Shown: piece after piece, positions 23,271 to 34,140 of the stretch
Numbering within the stretch: position 1 is the stretch's first letter
Layout of the letters: each line of letters starts with the position of its first letter
Assembly (NCBI RefSeq): GCF_001632365.1
Contig: NW_024468525.1
Span: 324,383 to 388,382, forward strand
Source: Laetiporus sulphureus 93-53
Taxonomy: Eukaryota; Basidiomycota; Agaricomycetes; Polyporales; Laetiporaceae
DNA length: 64,000 nt
Direction: 5' to 3'
The notes under the pieces: model-generated
The model's database searches: none
Told to the model about the DNA's origin: nothing
What the model saw: only the letters and a program-made list of their open reading frames with translations
Position numbers and translations under genes: made by a program

Positions 23271-25378
23271 GACGAGGGTGAGGATGGCCTGCGGGGCAGG
23301 ACCTTAAATCCTGCACGGATTGTGCAGCCAAAAAGCTGCACAATGCGGCCAACGCGGCATGGGGTTGCTCTAAAAGTACAGTAACGATGTGAATGAGTTG
23401 AATGTTTCACCTTTTCCTGGACAAAATGAGATCTACAGTTCGGGGACAGCTTCTAGCACCCGGATCTGCTTGTCCCAGCGGAGCTTTTTGTTGTTGTTGC
23501 CGCACTGTGTCGCCGAAACACTCCGTGATCCGCGGGTTTCACTGCAAGCAGTATATTACTAGGACCAGAAAGACCACATTCTTCGAGCAGTGAGAATCTT
23601 ATTTCTAAGATCAAGGAATCTGCCTTCGGCCGCCGATTATGGCACCACGGTGACTTGCGCTGCGATCTGCAGGAAAGAGTTCGGACGCTCCGGGTGCTTA
23701 TAATGGATGATCACAACGCTGTGACAATATCGCATAGGAACAAATAAGGCGTGGAGAACTACTTCACTGCAACATCAGAAGCTGTAAACCTCAAGTAATG
23801 AGATGCGCACGAACACGTCAAGGCTTGTGACAATCTGAAGGGAAATGCACCCGGTTGGTTTCGGATGACGAGTATGATCAGGCCTTTCCGGATGAGACCA
23901 GTTGGGGATGAGCGACGACTGCGCTGTCCTGCGTCCTTACATTCATTTCCGCTATGTGGGGTCCGCGGTTGTTCTCTCGACGAAAGGGTGTTTTCACGGA
24001 CGCAATACAATCATTCACGGCGGGGAAGCGATGGACACAAGCCAGCAATCATGATAGGTCAAGACATCGTGTGGCACACGTATTATGATCTATCCAATAA
24101 GCAACGGAGTTAGCTATAACTTGATGATCAAGACAAACCTCACCGTCGATGGCGAGAGAGGAAACGAGCGTCCGACCGGTTACTTCATGAACTCCACTAT
24201 TGAAAGACAAATACTCACTGTGGATGGAGGGGAACAGACTATACGAGACAGTAAGCCAGAACCCGCGGCGCAACAGTCCGTGATGGAACGCGGCCGTTTG
24301 ATGCTGCATCGGACTAGGTGAATTCCTTCCAATGACATGTCCCACAATGACGTGAGGTTGGATAAAAGCGCACAGTTGCTTGATAAACTGGTATCTGTAT
24401 GCTGGTCTGGCTCTCAACGTGTCTAGCGGTGGGGTTGCTGTGGCACGGCACGCCGCCAGGCACCGACGAATCTGCAAACGGCCGATCCTCATACATTTAT
24501 TGAACGTTTTGCATCCTTGCTAATGGCGCTACTAGCATGCATGATGCAACACCAAGAGACTGCAAAAATAACATTCAGCGATGCGCCCATTGTTCAATGG
24601 CTGTTTCCGTCAACTGATACCTTTGCACAGCTCTGCCACCGTCTCAGTACTAATCATGCCTCCTGTGACTGCCAATAATCTGCACGTCGGAAAACCAATC
24701 GACATCCAGCGATGCATTTCCAGACGGGAGCTGGTTCATGACAAGATCCTGTGATGGAGAGCCTTGCATTTGACTATTGAAATACTGGGTTTCATGGAGG
24801 AAGGAGGTAGATGGATGCGACTGCTTCATTCGATTTTGATTTCCGGAAGCAGCTCTATCCCTGATATCAGCATTACCCGAGAAGTCGTCGCGCCTGGCGC
24901 CCTCTAGAGTGCGATGCATTCGTCTTGCGTAGTATAGTGAGAGTCAATCGATCAAGCCACTGGCGCACGCCCTGAACGAGACATTGTGCTCATGGACTCT
25001 CCGCCGATTTCCCGGCCTTGAGTAATTGATTGCTTGGATTGTTGACTTCGGTGATTTAAACACCAACGTTGTGATACAATGCATGCATCAGAGATTCTTT
25101 GACGGTCGTTCGACTTGGACACAGTGATGCGACCCAAGCCTGAATATTGAATACTCCAGATCGCGATCGCCGTCATACCAGAGCGGATAGATACATGGCT
25201 CGAAACCTACACAGCGCAATGCCAAAGGCCCAGATCAGAGTCCACACGCATGTCGCAGCGTCCCCCAGTATGACCCTGCGCATAAGCAGCGGTTTTGATG
25301 TCGTGAAGATGGCATACAGAGCATGGCATAATCACGGGGACAAGGTAAAGACATGAAAGATGCAAACCACGACGACGT
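23271..25378. other. Gene-poor stretch between the pseudogene and RPS4
   Basis: About 2.1 kb. The longest open frames (24049-24492 minus, 147 codons; 24650-24919 minus, 90 codons; 23759-24010 minus) show no motif I recognise and no clean splice partners. There is no clear terminal repeat or tandem array. It may hold decayed sequence related to the neighbouring pseudogene or a missed lineage-specific gene. Confidence 0.4.
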
Positions 25379-26545
25379 TTACTGCTCGGCCGCCCGCTGC
25401 CGCCTCCTGGCATCCCGCTCCTCCGAAATCGTGAGCTTCGTACCCTTGCCTCTTGGCATGGAGATCCAGGGCTTAATGCCCTCACCAAGAACGAAGATAT
25501 TGGAAATCCTGCATTCGATGTATCAGCATTTGCGATCGAAAATGAACCAGAGAAATGCATACCGCGTCGCGAATGTCCGGTCCAAAGAGTCTTTCACATG
25601 GACAATGTCGAAGCCACCAATGTGCTTCTCGCGGTGCACAATGACACCAGCACGACCCATGTTACGGCCACCAGTGATCATAACGATGTTGCCAGTATCA
25701 AACTTCACAAAATCGACGATCTTGCTCTGCTGAAGGTCGAACTTCACGGTGTCATTTACTTTAATTAGGGGATCGGGGTAGCGGATAGTGCGGCCGTCGT
25801 GCGTCACAATGTATGGGACACCCTTCGCGCCAGTGGCCATTTTGCGAACCTTGAGGAGCTTGTAAGTCGCCTCCTCAGCGGTGATACGGTGGATCGTAAA
25901 GCGGCCCTTGACATCATACAGCAGACGGAAGTATTCGTCCGACTTCTCGATCGTGATGACATCTACACCGCGACACTTCAAGCAATGCCCCTGAACAAGT
26001 TTGGGTTCTGCGACGTACCCATAAAGCCGGCAGGGTACGTAGTATCGGTCCTGACCTTGCCATCGACCTTAATCAAGCGTTGCATTACGATCGAGAGGAC
26101 TTCTTTGCCGGTCAAGGCATACTTGAGCCTATTACGTAAGAAAACGGTGAGAGGCAGGGATTCTCGGAGTTTATGGGGACCGGGGGAGGGACGGGGAGCC
26201 TAGCAATTTCAGGATTTAGACGGATACTAGAGATACCAGTTGACTGCACGCACGTAGGTACCGCTCAGCTTGTCGAGCATCCATGATGATGGAGCGTTGA
26301 GACGCTTCAAGTGCTTTTTCGGTCCACGGGCCTGCAAGGATCACAAATACATAGAAATCAGCACCCAGGCCAAAGTGAAGCAGGAGCCAGACGAGTCAAC
26401 GGCCAGAAGAGTTGCGCAGGTCTCCAGAGTACATCCGTAGATCAACGTCAGCATCCACCCCTCCAAAGTGCTCTTCATGCAATCCGACCGCGCAGACTCA
26501 TAGGTAGGCCGTCAAGGGGACATCCAACAGCATTCTACTGACCAT
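25379..26545 (-). CDS. RPS4: 40S ribosomal protein S4 (eS4)
   Basis: A structural protein of the small ribosomal subunit. The ATG at 26543-26545 is immediately followed by a GT donor, so the first coding exon is just three bases; intron 1 spans 26332-26542. Exon 2 begins [20 protein letters not shown] (about 26270-26331). Then follow [16 protein letters not shown] and [20 protein letters not shown] (about 26060-26200), the S4-like RNA-binding region. [20 protein letters not shown] and the KOW-type segment [19 protein letters not shown] come next (about 25640-25800). The C-terminus is [19 protein letters not shown], ending RQRAAEQ and the stop at 25379-25381. About 260 residues, standard for eS4. 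The gene is head-to-head with COQ3, 256 bp apart, implying a shared promoter region. Confidence 0.97.
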
Positions 26546-26801
26546 GTTGGGCTTCTTGTGGGCTTGACGTTGGCGACGGCGGCGGCCTCGAGCTTGCTGC
26601 TTCACGTACTTGGGCAGTCCTTCCGCAATGGGAAAAACTTCAGGGCAAGGCTAAACTGCACCACGTGATCAAACGCGCCAGACCGGACGCGTCCTGCTCG
26701 TGCCTCCTGCTCCTTCCTTTCCTCTCTTGCATGCTGGCTATAGTCGTGATCGCCCATTGATTCCTAAGCTTCTGGTTGCGAAAGTGTTGGAAATCAACAG
26801 G

Positions 26802-28036
26802 ATGAAGACTTCGTGCATGCTCAATTGGCACTGGCAACAGTCAACTCTCTCTCGAGCTGGACGCAGCGTGGTGCGGAATCGGAGGGCGTCGGCCTTCTTT
26901 GGACGGTCATCCCATTCTCTGTCCAGCACCCAGTCGACAGTCAATCCAAATGAGATTGACCTATTCTCTCGCCTGTCTTCGCAGTGGTGGGATGAGAGAG
27001 GAGAATTTACTATGCTACACAAGATGAATCCAATCAGGATGCGCTTCATTCGCGAGAAACTGGTAAGCGGCGCATGCCGGACGTGCACATGTCGGCTTAT
27101 GTATCTCAATTTGTGTAATCCAAGATTGAGATGAAAAGGGAAGACGTGGAAGATAGCGCAGCCGATGAGTCGCAGATCTTCCAGGGACTTGACGTGCTAG
27201 ACGTAGGATGCGGGGGTGGGTTACTTTGTGAGGTATGCTCGTGTTCGGTCCAATATTATCCTGCTCACTAAATCAGTCTATACACTTAGAGTCTCACGCG
27301 CCTTGGAGCAAATGCGCTTGGTATTGATGCCTCTGCTTCCAACATTGGCATTGCTGCTCTTCATGCCTCGGCGGACCCCGCATTGCACCTCTCCTCTTCT
27401 CCTGTAAACCCATCTTTTTCAACATCTGAAAGCCAAATCCCGCACCGTCACGGTCGCTTGGCTTACGAGCATACATCTGTTGAAGAGCTCCTTGCGCTAC
27501 GAGGGCCAAAGCAATTCGACGTTGTGTGCTCTATGGAGGTCCTGGAACACGTCGACAATCCCCGGGCATTCTTGCGTAGCTGTGCCGAACTTGTCAAAGT
27601 AAGCTCGATAATGCCAGAGCTTCAACATGCCGCTAAACGTTCGGCTTTTTCCACATAGCCTGGCGGTCACCTATTCCTGTCCACAATCGCACGGACGCCA
27701 CTGGCTTACTTTCTTACCATCTTTGCCGCTGAGGACCTATTCCGTAAGGTCACGCCCGGGACCCATACCTACTCGAAGTTCATACTCCCGAGTGAACTTA
27801 TCTCTTATTTCCACGACTACCGGTCTTCTACGCCTTCTGCTGGTGACTCTGACACAGAAGGCCGGAGATGGATTTCTCGCTTGTACAATGGTGTCCCTGC
27901 CCGTACAGAGGCGGAAACAAGAGGCATGATCTACCTGCCATGGAAGGGCGAATGGATGTTGGTGTCTCGCAGCTCGTTTGGGCCTCAGCTGGAGGGGTGT
28001 AATTACATGTTCTGGGTGCGACGCCCTCGAGAATAA
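26802..28036 (+). CDS. COQ3: Ubiquinone biosynthesis O-methyltransferase (Coq3)
   Basis: A mitochondrial SAM-dependent enzyme making both O-methylation steps of coenzyme Q synthesis. The chosen start is the ATG at 26802 (MKTSCMLNWHWQQSTLSRAG), giving an Arg/Ser-rich presequence without acids. The signature NEIDLFSRLSSQWWDERGEF precedes FTMLHKMNPIRMRFIREKL. SAM motif I is LDVLDVGCGGGLLCE (about 27190). It is followed by LGANALGIDASASNIGIA and VVCSMEVLEHVDNPRAFL (about 27520), PGGHLFLSTIARTPLAYFL and GCNYMFWVRRPRE with the stop at 28034-28036. Four introns. A downstream frame after an AG at about 28080 (HAKQWLDSYIELPKS) could be an alternative last exon, but the intact NYMFWVRRP ending fits the family better. 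Confidence 0.95.
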
Positions 28037-28241
28037 GAAAGCATCTGTCTCTATCTCCCGGCATCTCATAACTGTGTGCAGCATGCGAAACAGTGGCTGG
28101 ACTCTTATATTGAATTGCCTAAATCGTAAGCCATTGATTAATATGTTAACGATATCGAAATTGCATCTTGACCACAACAATATATCAAAACAGCATGCAA
28201 CTATGAGTACAGAACTACTGAGTAGGGTATATTTGGGGGGT

Positions 28242-31200
28242 TTACTTTTGCTTGATAGCCCTGGACACCATCGTCTCTAGTGAAATCGCTCTGTACTCGT
28301 CTCCATCTGGAGCCCACACAGCATCGTCCAAAATGTACACCAACAGTCCACCTTTCCCATCGACAGTCTGGGAGACACGGAATAGCGCCATGCGCGACTT
28401 CTCATCGACGCGGCCGGCAGGCATGAACAGCAGATTGTGCGAAGACGCATATTCCTCCACGATCGAGCGGAAGGTGATCTCCTGCGTTCGGGCAGGACGA
28501 ACCTTCTGCAGCTTCTGCTTCGTACCCGCCGTCGCAGGAGCAGTAGTGAGTGCGTGATGGTCTGGTCGAGGCAGGCGGGTGGGAGCTTCAGGACCGAGCT
28601 CAATGGCCTTATTCATCAACTGCAATCCGCGCGTGAAGCCCTGAGCAACGTTAGGCATGCTCTGCACATTCTCCGAAAATGTTCCCTTCCAAAATGAGTA
28701 CCACTGCGCGACCTCCTCGAAGCTCGGGCTCGGCTGGATGAGCCAGATATGCAGCACGTCGAGCCACTTCGGGAAGAACTCCGTTTCGAGGATACGGGAG
28801 AGGATGGATGGGCTTAGGAGGCTCTCCCACATCATGACGTCTTGCAGAGGCGCCATGTCTTGGTTGCGTGGATTAACGCGGAAGTCCTCGCGCAGTCTGC
28901 TTCCCAGCTTTGGTACAACATATTTGAGTAACATTGCGTCCCAATCGCCCACGTCGAATACCTGGGAAAAACCACGTTAGCTGCTGCATGAACAAAAAGT
29001 GAATGTAAGGCTTACATCTCGCCACACCGTGAGGTCTTCCGGCATGCCCTCCGCCACGGCCCAACTCCTCAATAAGCTCTTCACCTTCCGACGAGCATCA
29101 CCGAGCACCTCTTCCAACCTGAGTCCGATGTGTGGCAGCCATGGGAATACTAGTCTCTGCAATGGAACCTTGCTATGGCGCGGGTTCCAGTCGCCGACAG
29201 CTTTTGATACCTTTGGGAGGACGAGCTGGTCGAAGAAGTTGTCGCGAATGAAGGGAGGTAGAAAGGCTGACCATGCTTCGTACAATCGTACGGCCGGTAG
29301 TGGATCGTCTGGCGACCAGTCGTTATTGATCGACGATCGCACCTTTGGCAGCCAGGCATTCCAGAGCAGACTCTCGTACGGCGTCATCGGTTTCTCACTG
29401 ATAAAATGTTAGATCCCAACCATGATGTGTATGTGCAAGAGACTTACACTACAGGCGCGGAAGTGATCATCGTGCTTGAGCCATACACTTGGATCTGATC
29501 TCGAGGGGTCTCATTTGACACCACCATTTTCAAAGCACGCCTCCACAAGCGTAGTGACGGCGTGAACACGTCGGGCTCTTTTAGAGGATGCCATTGAGAA
29601 ATCATTCGCCGCATCTATAAAGGCCATGAGACTGAGAACCATCGTATGGGCTAAGGATTGGCTTACCACTGGTGCAATGGCTGCAACAATTACTTCGTCT
29701 AAGCGATAAATGTCAAACTCCTTGGGGTACTGGCCAAGAAGCTTCTCAAAATTCGGGGAGAACGACTCCAGCAAAGCCTCATATGAAGATGACATTTCCC
29801 TCGCCTGAGTATTGATGTCGTCCACGACAAGGTGTACTTGCTGGAGACGCGCGATGACTGAAACGTCGAGTGAGTATGTTGCACATGCATGATATTTTCG
29901 AGTTCAAACTCACGTTCGGCTTCCTCCTCCACCCTCCTGCGTAACCGGGCGTCCTCTTCGCGTATCCACTTCTTGCGCTCCTCCAATGCTCTGGCTTCAC
30001 GCGCAAGCCCCTCGAGGTCACCCTTGCATGCCTCTGTGATGAGACGGAGGTTATGCCGCACCTCAGGCAGCCGTGTGGTGTCTGCAGTTGGTGTCCACGA
30101 AGCTATAGAGACATCGGCGAGAGAAGATACTTCGCGCGGCTAAGCAGACAGTCAATTCGAAATACAAGATAGACAGCTGCTGTACTTACCGTAGCACCGG
30201 TTGCATCAATGATCTGTCCAATTCCAGCTTGCGGGACCTCTTGACCCGCCTCCGCGACGATCTCCTCATAGGTCTTATGTTCAATCCGCGTCTTCACTTT
30301 CTTCGGCTTCTTCCATGCCTCCTCCCTTTCTTCGCGCGTCTTCCCAGCTTTACGTCCCTTCCTAGCCGCGACCCTGGCTTCTTCCTCTTCGTCACTGACC
30401 GCCTCTCCTCTCCGCCGCGCCTCTGCCTTCGCCTGCTCAGTCTTCTCCTTGAAGCCCTTGAAGGCGAGGCCCATGCTCTTCGGACGTAGCTTGCTTTCAA
30501 CTGGCGTGACGATACCCCCTCCTGCCGTGCCAAGCCCAGTGCCAGCTTGCCATCCCATCTTTGCCAGCATTCGGGCACCAAACGAGCCCTCCAGCTTATT
30601 GAAATGCTGCAGATCGCTTGCCTTGAGAGGTACAGGCTTTGGCGCGCTCGCTCGACTACTGGGGTTCCGTAGAAACGACCGCTGCGTACGTGCAGCCCGG
30701 AAGGCAGTGGGGAGATCCTCCGTAGACATGGGTGCTGGGGAAGGTGAGGGAGATGCAAACGTTGCTGATGGGCGGGACGAGGAGCCAATGCCACCTTTAC
30801 TGAAGCCTGCAAATGTACCTCCTGCCTGTGAGGCGGACGCACCTAAGCCCAAGCCTCCGAACCTAGGTATCTGCTCCTCTTCTTCCTCTTCCTCCTCGCG
30901 CACTCTCGGTGATGGTGGTTTCAAAGGCTCTTCCTCTTCCTCTTCCTCTTCCATGTCCTCCTCAGCACCGCCCAGCTCATTCTCTACCTCATCACCGTGC
31001 TCATCCTCTTCACCTTCGTCCTTCATCTTGGCATCAACATTGGTAGTTTTGTCCATGTCGACCTTCTCCCCCGACACGAAGGCCGGTGCCTTCGCCCAAT
31101 CCCTCCGTCGTTCGGGTTTCCCTCCCTTTCTTCTTCCAAGACTTTCTTCCCCTTCATCGTCACTCGCAAAAACTCCGTAGATAGCGTCCTCTTTGCCATC

Positions 31201-31362
31201 TCTACGGCGCCGCTGGCGCTTGTACGGGTTCTCGAAGAGCTCTCGCTCTTCGCGGGCATCAGGATTACTATCGTCGAAAGTGGTCTCGTTGAAATCGTCA
31301 GCGTCAGAGACAGAAGAAGAGTCCGAGTCGTCTTCCAGCAGTTGGCGTTTTCGTCGGGCCAT
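28242..31362 (-). CDS. TFIP11: G-patch and GCFC-domain splicing factor (TFIP11 / Ntr1 family)
   Basis: It recruits and stimulates the helicase Prp43 to dismantle the post-splicing intron-lariat spliceosome in the nucleus. The ATG at 31362 starts a long first exon: an acidic and arginine-rich N-terminus (MARRKRQLLEDDSDSSSVSD), Glu-rich runs, then the G-patch at about residues 255-300 (FGARMLAKMGWQAGTGLGT, about 30540-30595). A coiled-coil region follows (about 29900-30060), then the GCFC/GCF-C domain over several exons, with LQRLVFPWLPHIGLRLEEVL (about 29110-29160) and a second copy-like block ending in EEVAQWYSFWKGTFSENVQS. The C-terminal fold ends SRAIKQK with a TAA at 28242-28244. About 900 residues; all parts are present. 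Convergent with COQ3 (206 bp). Confidence 0.93.
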
Positions 31363-31570
31363 ATCCGCTCAGGGATAGAAGAGAGAGAGAGCTTGTAAGT
31401 ATCGAGTGAAGTGAATCTCAGCCACCGAGCACTGAACCGCTTATACGCAGACCGTGTGAATATAACTCCAAACATATCGATGCGTATGTAATCAACGCCA
31501 CCGAGTGCTAAACGCGACCAGAGTCAACGACGTGGCTATCTAGTTTCAAGCTTGCGTTGTATCGCGACGC

Positions 31571-31930
31571 TTACTCATCTTCAACTATGGAGCTGGACTC
31601 TTTGACTCGCAGCCAGGAAGGAAGGTGTTTCAACACCATGTCTTGGAAGGCATCAAAGGAAACGCTTGCCTGTGCGATCTCCGCAGATCTGTACAAGATC
31701 TGAGCACTGCCGTACCAAGTCATTTTACCAGGACTCTCCACTGTCGCCTGCAATGAGGCCTGAGGCTTCGATGTTGGGCAAGGCGCTTCAAGACCTGCAG
31801 GAGGATGCATGCCTTGGCCAAAGTGATATCTGCTGTTCTCGAAGCCGTCCAATTCAACCTGATCGTGCGCACGATATGTGCAACGATTCCTAGTGGCGCC
31901 CCATGAGTCATTGCGAAACTCTTTCGACAT
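31571..31930 (-). CDS. Hypothetical small protein (weak support)
   Basis: An uninterrupted frame of 119 codons from the ATG at 31930 (MSKEFRNDSWGATRNRCTYR) to the TAA at 31571-31573, ending WLRVKESSSIVEDE. There is no known motif, signal peptide or membrane segment. Composition is protein-like rather than low-complexity. It lies 143 bp head-to-head from the aminotransferase start and upstream of TFIP11. It may be one exon of a longer gene, or chance. An in-frame ATG also exists at 31969. Confidence 0.3.
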   Translation of the reverse strand: MSKEFRNDSWGATRNRCTYRAHDQVELDGFENSRYHFGQGMHPPAGLEAPCPTSKPQASLQATVESPGKMTWYGSAQILYRSAEIAQASVSFDAFQDMVLKHLPSWLRVKESSSIVEDE

Positions 31931-32073
31931 CCTTATCTGGTGCCTATGTATCGAGCTTCTGGGCACCACTTAGCGAGATTACCTTGCCAGGTTCGCCCTG
32001 TACTCCATTCGTACATAAGGGAGAAAGGTCACAGGCTTGCAGTGAGTCATCCGTTCTTGCCTCCTTCACTGTT

Positions 32074-33902
32074 ATGGCACCTACAGCGATCGAGCAGTCA
32101 AGCCAGGCAACGAGCAACGGCACCAAGCCCACGCTTAAGCCAACACGTATTCTTCACCGGACTCCATGGACGCCACCCGTCGCCGCTTCGGCGCAGGGGA
32201 TTTACGTAACGCTAGAAGATGGGCAAACGCTTATTGATGGAGTCGGAGGCGCTGCCGTCGCCTGTATTGGCAATGGCCATCCTGAGGTGACAAGGGCGTT
32301 GAAGGAGCAGGTGGATAAGGTGGCATGTAAGTATCCACAACGCGTCGTGGTGTTTCGGTCTATAATGAACGTATTGCTCCCCATTGTAGACGTCTACAAT
32401 ATGCAGCTCTCCAATCAGCCCGCAGAGGAGCTCGCAAAATTCATCATTGATCACAGCGATGGAGCCTTCGAGCTCTGTGGGTTCGTTTCTGGAGGTGAGT
32501 CGATATGCTTCTCGTGACGAAGTTCGACTGAAGAAAATGTGGTTTGATTCTCAGGAACGGAGGCTATGGAAGGCGTTATGAAGCTGGCTCGTCAGGTAAG
32601 CTCTCGCACTATTTCTCACGTCAGCGACCGCTGATCTTGAACATCTCTCTCCAGTACTTCTATGAGAACAAGCAGCCGCAGCGCAAGAATTTCATAGCTC
32701 GCCAGCTGTCGTTCCACGGGAACTCAATTGGGACTTTGTCTTTGGCGATGCATCCCACACGCCGGGCACCGTATGCTGCCATTCTGGACGATCAGCATTT
32801 CCATCACGTTTCTCCTGCATATGCGAAGCGCTTCCAGAAGCCCGACGAGACCGAAGAACAATATGTCGAACGCCTGAGAAAGGAGCTCGAGGACAAGTTC
32901 CTCGAGCTCGGTCCGGATACAGTTATTGGCTGTAAGTGTCTCATTTGACGCCGTGTTGACTATGTTGACTAGTGATTGCAGTCGTCGCGGAAACTGTTGT
33001 TGGAGCAACCACTGGCGTTGTGGCGCCCCCCAAGGGCTACTTCAAGGCAATGAAGTCAGTTTGTGACAAGTATGGAGCCCTGCTCATCCTTGACGAAGTG
33101 ATGAGTGGGATGGGCCGTGAGTGCCGCCGTTATCCCGCAATATGCGTTTGCTAAAGATAAGACAAGGCTTGGGTACACTGCATGCATGGCAAGGCTTTGG
33201 CGACGGCATCTCGCCTGATATTCAAGCTGTTGCAAAGGGCCTTGGAGGAGGGTGCGTGCCCGTCAACTATCATCGAGTGGACAGCTGAGCGGACCGGAGC
33301 ATCACTCTAGATATGCATCAATTGGTGCAGTTTTGATGTCCAAAACGGTCGCTGATGGCATCCGCGATAGTGCTGGCTTCTGGAAGCACGGTCACACCTA
33401 TCAGGTAGGTATCTCTGCTACCAAGCAGGATGTGTATTTAACGCGTGTGCCATTTCAGGCTCACCCTTTGGCTTGTGCAGCCTCCTTGGCAGTGCAGAAG
33501 GTGGTCCTCAAAGAGAACCTTCTTGAAAACATCCGCGTGCAGGGCACGTATATGGGATCTCTCCTTCGCGAGCGTCTCCAGTCTCCAAACGCCCTTGCTG
33601 CGCCGTTCACGTTCGATGTTCGCGGCCGTGGCGGATGGTGGGGCATCGAGTTTGATTTTTCCTGCCCCGAGGCTGCCAAACTTGACTTCAAAGGTGATCA
33701 CTTTGCCACGATGGTGCAAGCCCGTTGCATGGAAAAAGGCTTGATCATCATGGGTTTGACGAGCGGTGCTAACCTAGAAGGTACGGCTGGTGATCACTGC
33801 ATGCTCTCTCCGGCATACAATGTGACTCGGGAGCAAGTCGAGAAGATCGTCGACCTCTTTGTTGAGGGTGTTGAGGATATGCTAAAGGCGAGCACCGTCT
33901 AA
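32074..33902 (+). CDS. Class III (omega-type) PLP-dependent aminotransferase
   Basis: A fold-type I transaminase that moves an amino group from an omega-amino or related donor to a keto acid; the substrate cannot be told from sequence. The start is the ATG at 32074. The N-terminal block [20 protein letters not shown] is followed by [19 protein letters not shown] (cofactor phosphate loop, about 32490-32595). [19 protein letters not shown] contains the F-H-G-x-x motif. [13 protein letters not shown] carries the Asp that binds the pyridine N (about 33085-33118). [19 protein letters not shown] holds the Schiff-base Lys (about 33220-33330). [14 protein letters not shown] and [20 protein letters not shown] complete the fold to the stop at 33902. 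About 475 residues and seven or so introns. No targeting peptide is obvious. Confidence 0.94.
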
Positions 33903-34140
33903 GAGCATGCGCATAAGCAATTGTAATGTACCAGTGTAAACATCTCGATTTCATTGTCAATTGGAGCGTCAGTCGCCACAACTTTGAGTCGGAGACGGCG
34001 GAGTTTTAAATGCCCGAGTACGCGTCGAGCGCTTGACGCATTGGTAACCCTGAGCTTGTCGCCGCCACAACCTCGTTTGTACCGTACCGCCAGTCGATAG
34101 CCTTGAAGACAGGAAATCGATGGCTCGCTGCATGCTCTAA
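33903..34140. other. Spacer between the aminotransferase and UFD4 genes
   Basis: About 240 bp between two genes in the same direction; nothing recognisable beyond the expected 3' end and promoter. Confidence 0.5.

Noticed and set aside
24049..24492. 147-codon minus-strand frame in the gene-poor stretch
   Set aside because: No motif, no splice partners and no protein-like pattern; kept only as part of the gap description.
26332..26542. snoRNA in the first intron of RPS4
   Set aside because: Ribosomal-protein introns often host snoRNAs, but I could not find a convincing C/D or H/ACA box pair by eye.
26546..26640. Arg/Gln-rich in-frame peptide directly upstream of the RPS4 ATG
   Set aside because: It lacks any ATG, and eS4 proteins start MARGPKK. 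It is best explained as 5' leader with chance openness.
30449..31180. A long plus-strand frame of 243 codons opposite TFIP11
   Set aside because: Serine-runs are the antisense of the Glu-rich stretches of TFIP11; it is a shadow of the real gene.
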